64,000 nucleotides of DNA from CAVQCX01 sp963711095 (GTDB lineage Bacteria > Pseudomonadota > Gammaproteobacteria > Chromatiales > Chromatiaceae), in NCBI GenBank assembly GCA_963711095.1, contig CAVQCX010000017.1, forward strand, positions 124,001 through 188,000. The letters are read 5' to 3'. Under the pieces are notes generated by a model that ran no database searches, had not been told where the DNA came from, and saw only the letters and a list, made by a program, of their open reading frames with translations. The translations under genes and the position numbers were made by a program. Below, one piece after another: positions 10,159 through 17,942 of this stretch; the first letter of the stretch is position 1, and the number at the start of each line of letters is the position of its first letter.

Positions 10159-11070
10159 ATGGCCTGGCTGCAGCTGTCGCTGGTGGTCACCCGAGAGCAG
10201 GCGCCCCTCGCCGAAGCGCTGTTCGAATCCCTGGGTGCCCTGTCGGTCACCTTCGGCGATGCAGGCGACAGTCCGCTGCTCGAGCCGCCGCCGGGTAGCA
10301 CCGAGATCTGGGACAGCACCCGCGTCACCGGGCTTTTCGCAGGCGACAGCGACGCGCAAGACCTGCGCTCCCGGATCGCACAGACGCTGGCGCCCGAGAT
10401 CTCCCGCAGCCTGCGGCTGGAGCGCCTCGAGGACCAGGCCTGGGAGCGTGCCTGGATGGACGCTTTCCATCCCATGCAGTTCGGCCAAAGGCTCTGGATC
10501 CGCCCGAGCGGGCGAGCGGTGGACAGTCCCGAAGCGGTCGTGCTCGACCTGGATCCCGGCCTCGCCTTCGGCACCGGCACCCACCCCACCACGGCACTAT
10601 GCCTGCGCTGGCTCGACGGGGCGACGCTCACCGGCTCCAGGGTACTGGATTACGGCTGTGGCTCCGGGGTCCTCGCGATCGCGGCCCTCAAGCTGGGGGC
10701 CGCCCAGGCGGTGGGCGTCGACTACGACCCCCAGGCACTTGAGGCAAGCCTCGACAATGCCCGCAAGAACGTGGTGGCCGACCGGCTCAGTCTCCATGAC
10801 CCCGATTCGCTGCCTGCAGGTCCCTATGATCTGGTACTCGCCAACATCCTGGCACGCACCCTGGTCGAGCTCGCACCGCGCCTGAGCACGCTGGTCCGAC
10901 CCGGCTGCGCCCTGGTACTGTCAGGCATGCTGACCGAGCAGACCACGGCGGTTCGCACCGCCTACGCGTCGGAGATGGAGATGGCGCAGACCCTCGAGCA
11001 AGACGGCTGGGCGTTGCTCGCGCTACGGCGGCGAGCCCAATCTGGTAGCATGAAGGCGCCTGCGGAATGA
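10159..11070 (+). CDS. prmA: Ribosomal protein L11 methyltransferase
   Basis: 303 residues from ATG 10159 (MAWLQLSLVVTREQAPLAEALFE). Diagnostic segments are WERAWMDAFHPMQFG, LDPGLAFGTGTHPTTALCLRWL and the SAM motif VLDYGCGSGVLAIAALKLGA, then DLVLANILARTLVELAP. It trimethylates lysines of ribosomal protein L11. The stop overlaps the start of the next gene (ATGA at 11067-11070). Confidence 0.97.
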   Translation: MAWLQLSLVVTREQAPLAEALFESLGALSVTFGDAGDSPLLEPPPGSTEIWDSTRVTGLFAGDSDAQDLRSRIAQTLAPEISRSLRLERLEDQAWERAWMDAFHPMQFGQRLWIRPSGRAVDSPEAVVLDLDPGLAFGTGTHPTTALCLRWLDGATLTGSRVLDYGCGSGVLAIAALKLGAAQAVGVDYDPQALEASLDNARKNVVADRLSLHDPDSLPAGPYDLVLANILARTLVELAPRLSTLVRPGCALVLSGMLTEQTTAVRTAYASEMEMAQTLEQDGWALLALRRRAQSGSMKAPAE

Positions 11071-12089
11071 GCACGACCTTGTCCACCATGCTGACCCAAT
11101 GTCCGGCCTGCCATACGCTGTTCCGCATCCGGGGCGAGCAGCTTCGGGCAGCGGATGGACAGGCCCGCTGCTGCCGCTGCAACCAAGTGTTCGACGCACT
11201 CGCCAATCTGAGAGACGAGCCCGTCCCGGTGCAGCGCCACGCCTTGTCGAGCCAATGGGCCCCGCGCGCCAAGCCGGGGCCGCTCCCATTGCCGCGCCGG
11301 TCTGCGCTCGAGCGGGCGCACCCGGCCGGTGCGGAGCCCGCCGCGGGCGACGCCGAGGCGGGTCGGCTGGTGGGGACCCCCGGGACTGGCGCCGAGCCCG
11401 CCCCCGTGCGATCCATACCCCCGGCTGAATTCATCGATACGGCGCCCGCATTGGCTGAATCCGTGGGCCCCGAAGCGGCCAGGTCGGCGACGTTTGTGCC
11501 GACCGCCACCACGCCTGAGAGCCCGCCGTTCGAGATCCCCGAGGATCTTCCTGAGATCGAGCCGTCCGAAGATTCCGGCGGGCCGCTCTGGGCAGAGGAG
11601 ACCGAGCCCGCGCCGGGTCCATCGCCCTGGGCGCAGCTCGGCTGGGGGCTGGGGGCACTGCTGCTGCTGACCGGCGCCCTCGGCCAGCTGCTCTGGTGGG
11701 ACCGCGAAGCGCTCGCCCAGAGCATCCAAGGGCGCAGAATTATCGAGCCGTTCTGCGCGACCCTGGGATGCCAGGTCGCACCGCGCCGGGCGATCGACCG
11801 TATCCGCGTGCTCAGCCGCGATGTCAGCCCCCACCCCAGCGAGCGCCAGGCGCTGCTGATCATGCTCGTGATGGCCAATGAGGCGAGCTTCGCCCAGCCG
11901 TTTCCGCTGCTGCAGCTCACCCTGTACGACGATCAGGAGCGCGCCATGGGCCAGCGCCGCTTCACGCCCCAGGAGTATCTCGGCGACGCTGACGTCCCGC
12001 TGATGAAGCCCGACCAAGCGGTCTATGTCAGACTGGAGCTGGTCGATCCCGGCACCGCAGTCACCGGCTTCCGTTTCGACTTTCTGTGA
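11067..12089 (+). CDS. Zinc-ribbon membrane protein with DUF3426 domain
   Basis: 340 residues. An N-terminal MJ0042-type zinc ribbon (CPACHTLFRIRGEQLR...CCRCNQVFDAL; Cys 12, 15, 35, 38) is followed by a long Pro/Ala/Glu-rich linker (about 50-185). Next comes one transmembrane helix (about 190-212) and a C-terminal DUF3426 domain (about 215-340). The family is regularly found just downstream of prmA in gammaproteobacteria, and its function is unknown. ATGA overlap with prmA indicates translational coupling. A second possible start is the internal ATG at 11088. Confidence 0.85.
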   Translation: MSTTLSTMLTQCPACHTLFRIRGEQLRAADGQARCCRCNQVFDALANLRDEPVPVQRHALSSQWAPRAKPGPLPLPRRSALERAHPAGAEPAAGDAEAGRLVGTPGTGAEPAPVRSIPPAEFIDTAPALAESVGPEAARSATFVPTATTPESPPFEIPEDLPEIEPSEDSGGPLWAEETEPAPGPSPWAQLGWGLGALLLLTGALGQLLWWDREALAQSIQGRRIIEPFCATLGCQVAPRRAIDRIRVLSRDVSPHPSERQALLIMLVMANEASFAQPFPLLQLTLYDDQERAMGQRRFTPQEYLGDADVPLMKPDQAVYVRLELVDPGTAVTGFRFDFL

Positions 12090-12450
12090 GTCTGGCTGGG
12101 GGCCCGTCCGGCGGGCTATGCTTGTCTGGGCTTTGGCGGTAGTATGCTTGCCCCTCCCCGTTTTCAGGCCTCCGAAGAGAGGCGAAGCTCCGCCGTGCGG
12201 GCCGGGCGATTGGCATTGAGAAACAACCGGGTGCTGTGGCCCATGGCGGGGATCTCTGGCCGTGCGGCACACCCGCATCCGCCGGTCCGGGCATAGGTGC
12301 GCAGGGGGTAAGGGTGGGAAGGCCGAGTCGGCGAGGAGCAAGGAAACGGACGGCGGCGCGCCCGCCGGGCCGGATCAGGACATCGAGCCAACAGGGCCGA
12401 CCGCTCGAGGACGCCTTCGAGCAGCCGGCGACACAGGGGGGACTCCCAGG
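12090..12450. other. 361-bp gap where dusB would be expected
   Basis: In many gammaproteobacteria dusB (tRNA dihydrouridine synthase) lies between the DUF3426 gene and fis. Here this space holds no recognisable DusB segment in any frame. An open frame in phase with fis (from 12262) encodes low-complexity Gly/Arg-rich sequence without family features. The stretch probably holds the fis promoter and leader. I see no RNA gene in it. Confidence 0.55.
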
Positions 12451-12747
12451 ATGACCATGGCGCAGACCGCCTTGCGGGATCAGAGTCCCGCCCAGCTCAC
12501 TGTGACCGAGCACACCGGCAGCGAGACTCTCCAGGAGTGCGTGCGCCAGGCCCTGCGGCACTATTTTGCCCAGCTCGGGGATCACCCGCCGAGAGACCTC
12601 TACAAGATGGTGACGACCGAGGTGGAGCATCCGCTGTTCGAGATCGTCATGAAGCAGGTGGCGGGCAACCAGACCCGTGCCGCCGCCATACTGGGCATCA
12701 GCCGGGGCACCCTGCGCAAGAAGCTCGAGAAATACGGCATGGGCTGA
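12451..12747 (+). CDS. fis: Nucleoid protein Fis
   Basis: 98 residues from ATG 12451, matching the usual length. The core has LQECVRQALRHYFAQLGD and DLYKMVTTEVEHPLFEIVM. The C-terminal helix-turn-helix is NQTRAAAILGISRGTLRKKLEKYGMG. It is a homodimeric DNA-bending protein that regulates rRNA operons and recombination. An in-frame extension back to 12262 is rejected because it lacks conserved sequence. It sits upstream of purH as in pseudomonads, but without dusB in front. Confidence 0.95.
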   Translation: MTMAQTALRDQSPAQLTVTEHTGSETLQECVRQALRHYFAQLGDHPPRDLYKMVTTEVEHPLFEIVMKQVAGNQTRAAAILGISRGTLRKKLEKYGMG

Positions 12748-12824
12748 GCCCCGCCCATCGCTACCCGGGACCGGCCGAGCGACAGGCCCGATGACCGGGA
12801 ATCCCCAGACCAGGAGCCCAGATC

Positions 12825-14384
12825 ATGGCAGCCATCAAGAGAGCACTCATCAGCGTGTCCGATAAGACCGACGTCCTGGGCTTCGCCCAGTCATTGCGCC
12901 GGCACGGGGTCGAGATCCTGTCCACCGGCGGCACCGCGCGGCTGCTTGCCGAGCATGGCGTCCCGGTGGTCGAGGTCGGGGAGTACACGGGCTTTCCCGA
13001 GATGATGGATGGTCGCCTCAAGACCCTGCATCCGAAGATCCACGGCGGCATTCTGGGCCGGCGCGGCACCGACGAGGCGGCGATGAGCGAGCATGGCATC
13101 GGCCCCATCGATCTGGTCGTGGTGAATCTCTACCCTTTCGAGCAAGCCGTGTCCAAGGCCGACTGCACCCTGGAGCGCGCCATCGAGAACATCGACATCG
13201 GCGGCCCCACCCTGCTGCGGGCGGCAGCCAAGAATCACCGGGACGTGACCGTGGTGGTCGACGTGGCGGACTACCCGCGGGTGATCGAGGAGATGCAGGG
13301 CAACGCCGGAGCGGTGGGAGAGGCGCTGCGTTTCGATCTGGCGGTAAAGGCGTTCGAGCATACCGCGCGCTACGATGGCACCATCGCCAACTGGCTCGGG
13401 GCACGCATCGGCGGCGAGCCGACCCTGTTCCCGCGCACCCTGAGCCTGCAGCTCGTCAAGGCCCAGGACATGCGCTACGGCGAGAACCCCCACCAGCAAG
13501 GCGCCTTCTACGTGGAGCGCGACTGCGAAGAGGTCTCGGTGGCGACTTCCCGCCAACTGCAAGGCAAGGCGCTCAGCTACAACAACGTCGCTGACTCCGA
13601 TGCGGCCCTGGAGTGCGTCAAGCAGTTCGACGAGGGTCCGGCCTGCGTGATCGTCAAGCATGCCAATCCCTGCGGGGTAGCCATAGGCGCAAGTCTGCTC
13701 GAGGCTTATGAGCGCGCCTTCTCCACGGACCCGGAATCGGCGTTCGGCGGCATCATCGCCTTCAACCAGGCCCTGGACGCCGATACCGCCCAGGCAATCA
13801 TCGAGCGACAGTTCGTGGAGGTCATCATAGCGCCGCTGGTGTCCGACGAGGCCGCGCGCCTGATCGCCTCCAAGAAGAACCTGCGCCTGCTCCAGTGCGG
13901 AGTCTGGACGGTCGAGGAGACCCACCGGCTCGATTTCAAACGGGTCAACGAGGGCCTGCTGGTCCAGCAGGCCGACCTGCGACTCACCGACCACATCCAG
14001 ACGGTGAGCCAGCGCGTGCCGACCGCCAAGGAAATGGAAGACCTGCTGTTCACCTGGCGGGTCGCCAAGTTCGTCAAGTCCAACGCCATCGTCTATGGCC
14101 GAGACGGCATGACCATTGGCGTCGGAGCGGGACAGATGAGCCGGATCAACTCGGCGCGCATCGCCGCGATCAAGGCGGCACACGCAGGGCTGCAGGTCGA
14201 GGGATCGGTGATGGCCTCCGACGCCTTCTTCCCGTTCCGCGACGGTATCGACCAGGCGGCCAAGGCTGGCATAACCGCGGTGATCCAGCCGGGTGGGTCG
14301 GTGCGCGATGAAGAGGTTATCGCCGCGGCGGACGAGCACGGCATGGCGATGGTGCTTACCGGCATGCGCCATTTCAGGCATTGA
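12825..14384 (+). CDS. purH: Bifunctional AICAR transformylase / IMP cyclohydrolase
   Basis: 519 residues. The N-terminal MGS-like cyclohydrolase domain (about 1-195) begins AIKRALISVSDKTDVLGFAQSL and contains STGGTARLL and MMDGRLKTLHPKIHGGIL. The C-terminal transformylase domain has RYGENPHQQGAFY, IVKHANPCGVAIG and the end MVLTGMRHFRH. It performs the last two steps of IMP synthesis using 10-formyl-THF. It is followed by an lpxA homologue and then purD. Confidence 0.98.
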   Translation: MAAIKRALISVSDKTDVLGFAQSLRRHGVEILSTGGTARLLAEHGVPVVEVGEYTGFPEMMDGRLKTLHPKIHGGILGRRGTDEAAMSEHGIGPIDLVVVNLYPFEQAVSKADCTLERAIENIDIGGPTLLRAAAKNHRDVTVVVDVADYPRVIEEMQGNAGAVGEALRFDLAVKAFEHTARYDGTIANWLGARIGGEPTLFPRTLSLQLVKAQDMRYGENPHQQGAFYVERDCEEVSVATSRQLQGKALSYNNVADSDAALECVKQFDEGPACVIVKHANPCGVAIGASLLEAYERAFSTDPESAFGGIIAFNQALDADTAQAIIERQFVEVIIAPLVSDEAARLIASKKNLRLLQCGVWTVEETHRLDFKRVNEGLLVQQADLRLTDHIQTVSQRVPTAKEMEDLLFTWRVAKFVKSNAIVYGRDGMTIGVGAGQMSRINSARIAAIKAAHAGLQVEGSVMASDAFFPFRDGIDQAAKAGITAVIQPGGSVRDEEVIAAADEHGMAMVLTGMRHFRH

Positions 14385-14432
14385 GGGGGGAAACGGCCGG
14401 CAGCAGACCGTAGACAGGGGAAACGGCGGGCG

Positions 14433-15206
14433 ATGGCTATCCATCCCACGGCCATCATCGATCCCGACGCCCAGCTGCACCCCAGCGTGGAGGTGGGCCC
14501 CTACTCAATCGTCGAGGCTGACGTCGCGATCGGCCCGAACTGCGTGATTGAGAGCTGCGTGCGCATCTACAGCGGCACCCGCATGGGTCGGGGCAACCGC
14601 GTGCACCACAACGCGGTGCTCGGGGCCACACCCCAGGACCTGAGCTTCGATCCCGCTCGCTTCACCACACTGGAGATCGGCGACGAGAACACCTTTCGCG
14701 AGTTCGTGAGCGTCCACCGCGGGTCCAAGGAGCCGTTCACCCGGATCGGCAGTTACAATTACCTGATGGGGCTCGCCCACGTGGCCCATGACTGCCACAT
14801 CGGTGACCGCAACATTCTCGCCAACGGCGCGACCCTGGGCGGGCATGTGCGCATCGATCACCACGTGTTCCTGTCGGGGCATACCGCCGTGCACCAGTTC
14901 TGTCGCATCGGCGCCTATGCGATGGTAGCCGGCGTCAGCGGCGTTCCCCAGGACGTCCCCCCGTTCGTGACCGTGGACGGGCACCGGGCAACGATCGTGG
15001 GGCTCAACCTGGTGGGCCTGCGTCGCGCCGGCTTCGATCAGCCACGGCGAACCGCCATCAAGCGCGCCTACCGGGTGATCTACAAGAACGGCCTGGGGCT
15101 CTCCGATGCCCTGGCGCAGCTGCGCAGCCAGTCCCCAGGCGAAGATACCGGCCGGATCATCGAGTTCTTCGAGTCGAGCAAGCGCGGCGTGGTCGCCCAC
15201 CGCTGA
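14433..15206 (+). CDS. lpxA: LpxA-type UDP-N-acetylglucosamine acyltransferase, stand-alone copy
   Basis: 257 residues, close to the usual 262. The N-terminal left-handed beta-helix is built of hexapeptide repeats (AIHPTAIIDPDAQL onward). Catalytic-site segment GLAHVAHDCHIGDRNILANGATLGGHV has H116 and H119, equivalent to E. coli His122 and His125. Then HTAVHQFCRIGAYAMVAGVSGVPQDVPPFV and a C-terminal helical domain follow. It transfers a 3-hydroxyacyl chain from ACP to the 3-position of UDP-GlcNAc (or its 3-amino analogue), the first lipid A step. It lies alone between purH and purD rather than in lpxD-fabZ-lpxA-lpxB. Either it is the only LpxA, moved, or a second paralogue. Confidence 0.88.
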   Translation: MAIHPTAIIDPDAQLHPSVEVGPYSIVEADVAIGPNCVIESCVRIYSGTRMGRGNRVHHNAVLGATPQDLSFDPARFTTLEIGDENTFREFVSVHRGSKEPFTRIGSYNYLMGLAHVAHDCHIGDRNILANGATLGGHVRIDHHVFLSGHTAVHQFCRIGAYAMVAGVSGVPQDVPPFVTVDGHRATIVGLNLVGLRRAGFDQPRRTAIKRAYRVIYKNGLGLSDALAQLRSQSPGEDTGRIIEFFESSKRGVVAHR

Positions 15207-15331
15207 AGATGCAGGGCCCGCGGATCGCGCCCGGCATTGCCCGCTGGGGGGCGGCGTTGACTGCCTGAATCCCGGACGCTCCGGCAGCGCTCGCACCCGA
15301 AGCGATCAAACCGCAGGAGAACCATCGATCC

Positions 15332-16621
15332 ATGAATATCCTCATCATCGGCGGCGGCGGACGTGAGCACGCCCTGGCGTGGAAGGCCGCCCAGTCCCCG
15401 CGGGCGGATCAGGTGTTTGTTGCACCCGGGAATGCCGGCACCGCCCGCGAGCCCAAGCTGTGCAATGTCTCCATCGCCGCCGACGCAATCGACGGGCTGG
15501 TGCGTTTCGCCCGGGACAACCGGGTCGGCCTCACCATTGTCGGCCCCGAGGCACCCCTGGTGGCGGGCGTGGTCGACGCCTTTGCCGAGGCAGGGCTGGC
15601 CTGCTTCGGCCCGAGCCGTGCCGCCGCCCAGCTGGAAGGCTCCAAGGCTTTCACCAAGGATTTCCTGGCCCGCTACGGCATCCCCACAGCCGCCTACGGC
15701 AGCTTCACCCGCGAGGCAGAAGCACTGGCCTACCTGCAGCAGGTCGGCGTCCCGATCGTGGTCAAGGCGGACGGACTGGCGGCCGGCAAAGGGGTCATCC
15801 TCGCCTATGACATGGCCACCGCCGAGGCCGCCGTAACCGACATGCTGTCGGGAAACCGTTTCGGCGAGGCCGGCCACCGCGTGGTCATCGAGGAGCTGTT
15901 GCAGGGCGAGGAAGCGAGCTTCATTGTCATGGTGGCTGGCCAGCAGGTGCTCCCCATGGCCAGCTCCCAGGACCACAAGGCCCGCGATGACGGCGACCGT
16001 GGGCCCAATACCGGGGGCATGGGTGCCTACTCGCCGGCGCCGGCGGTCACGCCCGAGATCCATGCCCGCGTCATCGAAGAGGTGATTCGCCCGACCGTCG
16101 GGGGCATGGAGGCCGAGGGCCATCCCTACACCGGCTTCCTGTATGCCGGCTTGATGATCGACCACGCGGGCACCCCCAAGGTGCTCGAATACAACTGCCG
16201 CCTCGGTGATCCCGAGACCCAGCCGCTCATGCTGCGGCTGCGCTCAGACCTGGTCGAGCTCTGCCTGGCTGGCCTCGAGCATCGTCTGGGCGGGCAGACC
16301 GCCGAGTGGGACGAGCGCGTCGCACTGGGCGTGGTGATGGCCGCCGGCGGCTATCCGGAGGGTTATGCCAAGGGCGCGGTGATCCGCGGCCTGCCCGATG
16401 CCGAGCGCAGCGACACCAAGGTATTCCATGCCGGGACCGCCGAGCGCGACGGTCAGGTGGTCACCTCGGGCGGACGGGTGCTCTGCGTCACGGCGCTGGG
16501 CCGCGACGTGGCCGAAGCCCAGGCCAAAGCCTATGAGACCGTGGCGTCGATCCGCTGGAAAGACGCCTACTATCGGCGCGACATCGGCTATCGAGCGATC
16601 TCGCGCGCAAAGGCGGGCTAA
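15332..16621 (+). CDS. purD: Phosphoribosylamine-glycine ligase
   Basis: 429 residues beginning MNILIIGGGGREHALAWKAAQSP. ATP-grasp domains have VVKADGLAAGKGVILAYD, HKARDDGDRGPNTGGMGAYSPAP and EYNCRLGDPETQPLMLRL. It joins phosphoribosylamine and glycine in purine synthesis. It ends the purH-lpxA-purD run and is convergent with the kinase gene at 16640. Confidence 0.98.
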   Translation: MNILIIGGGGREHALAWKAAQSPRADQVFVAPGNAGTAREPKLCNVSIAADAIDGLVRFARDNRVGLTIVGPEAPLVAGVVDAFAEAGLACFGPSRAAAQLEGSKAFTKDFLARYGIPTAAYGSFTREAEALAYLQQVGVPIVVKADGLAAGKGVILAYDMATAEAAVTDMLSGNRFGEAGHRVVIEELLQGEEASFIVMVAGQQVLPMASSQDHKARDDGDRGPNTGGMGAYSPAPAVTPEIHARVIEEVIRPTVGGMEAEGHPYTGFLYAGLMIDHAGTPKVLEYNCRLGDPETQPLMLRLRSDLVELCLAGLEHRLGGQTAEWDERVALGVVMAAGGYPEGYAKGAVIRGLPDAERSDTKVFHAGTAERDGQVVTSGGRVLCVTALGRDVAEAQAKAYETVASIRWKDAYYRRDIGYRAISRAKAG

Positions 16622-16639
16622 GCGCGCGCTGCGCGCCAC

Positions 16640-17656
16640 TCAGGCGGTGGAGCGGATCGCCGCCTCCGCGGGCTTTGACAGCAACGGCAGCACCCGTGCC
16701 TCCATGAGCGCCGCCAGATCGGCGAGCTCGGGGTACTCCGGTGCGAGCTCCAGTATGTATTCGAGGGTGCGCGGGATATCCCCCAGGTAGCCGGGCTTGC
16801 CGTCGCGTCGATATAGGCGGGCGAAGATCCCGACCGCCTTGAGCTGGCGCTGCACGCCCATGAGGTCGAGCCAGCGCATGAACTGCGCCTCGTGCTCCTC
16901 TCGCAGGACCCCCGATTGCACCGCCAGCTCGAAGTAGCCCGCCGCCCAATCCTCAACCCTGGAGCGCGGCCAGCGGATGTAGCAGTCGCGCAGCAGCGAG
17001 ACCAGATCGTAGGTGACCGGTCCCACGACCGCATCCTGGAAATCCAGGATCCCCGGGCTCGGAGGCGCGGTGACCAGCAGATTGCGCGAGTGAAAATCCC
17101 GGTGCACGCAGACCCGCGGCTGGGCCAGGGCATTGGCCACCAGTTGCTCGAAGACCTGCGCGAGCACTGCCCGCTCGGAGACACTGAGCGACAGTCCGAG
17201 GTGATGGCCGAGCAGCCACTCGGGAAAGATCGCGAGCTCGCGCTCCAGCAGCATCCGATCGTAGACGGGCAGCCCGTCCCGGGGCCCGCACGCCTGGATG
17301 ACCATCAAGGCACCCAGGGCGTCGCCGTAGAGCCTGTCGGCATTCTGCTCGTTCAGCCGGTCGAGATAGAGCGCCGTGCCCAGGTCCTCGATCAGCAGAA
17401 AACCGCGCTCGAGATCCTGATGATAGACCTCGGGCACCCGCAGGCCGATCTGAGCAAAACGTCCCGCGATATCCAGATAACGTGCGCAACTCTCGCGCTC
17501 CGGGGGCGCATCCATGGCAATCAGGCTGCGCCCGCCCAGTCGCACCCGATAGTAGCGCCGGAAGCTGGCATCGCCCGAGGCCGGCACCAGCTCGAGCCCG
17601 GCCAAGCCGCAGCCCGCGCGCAGCCAGCCTTCGAGCTCCTGCAGTCGTTGTGTCAT
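16640..17656 (-). CDS. amgK: AmgK-like sugar kinase (aminoglycoside phosphotransferase fold)
   Basis: 338 residues from ATG 17656, which has GGCAGG just upstream; a GTG at 17668 is an alternative. Key motifs are GDASFRRYYRV (nucleotide loop), FLLIEDLGTALYLDRL, the catalytic loop CVHRDFHSRNLLV and the metal-binding ILDFQDAVVGPVTYDLVSLL. The family includes the anomeric N-acetylmuramate/N-acetylglucosamine kinase of peptidoglycan recycling, whose gene lies beside lptD in Pseudomonas, as here (divergent). The usual partner murU (nucleotidyltransferase) is not next to it. Assignment to AmgK is by motifs and context. Confidence 0.8.
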   Translation of the reverse strand: MTQRLQELEGWLRAGCGLAGLELVPASGDASFRRYYRVRLGGRSLIAMDAPPERESCARYLDIAGRFAQIGLRVPEVYHQDLERGFLLIEDLGTALYLDRLNEQNADRLYGDALGALMVIQACGPRDGLPVYDRMLLERELAIFPEWLLGHHLGLSLSVSERAVLAQVFEQLVANALAQPRVCVHRDFHSRNLLVTAPPSPGILDFQDAVVGPVTYDLVSLLRDCYIRWPRSRVEDWAAGYFELAVQSGVLREEHEAQFMRWLDLMGVQRQLKAVGIFARLYRRDGKPGYLGDIPRTLEYILELAPEYPELADLAALMEARVLPLLSKPAEAAIRSTA

Positions 17657-17942
17657 GATGCCTGCCACCCTTGACCTCGGCGCGCCAGTATAGCGCCCGC
17701 ACCCTTGCGCCTCACCCCGGGGCGCCCCGGAGATTGAAGCCGGCGCCGTTCTGTGCCATTTTAAGGCGCCTCATCGAGCGTCCGGCTCCCTCTGTCGCGT
17801 CGCGATGCGACAAACGCCGGGCAACCCGCACTGATCGGGGACGCTGCCCACCCAGAGGCACTTCGGCATCGCTGGCCACGGTCGGGATCGGACATGGCCT
17901 CGCGGATGAGCTGACCAATCAATAAAGAAGCAGAGCATCGAC

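Noticed and set aside
12262..12450. N-terminal extension of Fis by 63 residues
   Set aside because: Low-complexity Gly/Arg-rich sequence, and Fis is always about 98 residues; ATG 12451 is the natural start.
12090..12450. ZTP (pfl) riboswitch or other leader RNA before fis/purH
   Set aside because: The hallmark CCGCCTGGGC segment and the paired stems of the pfl motif are absent here and before purH.
17800..17830. TGTCGC-N8-GCGACA inverted repeat upstream of lptD as a regulator site
   Set aside because: Short, GC-rich and common by chance at this composition; no matching copy near other envelope genes was seen.
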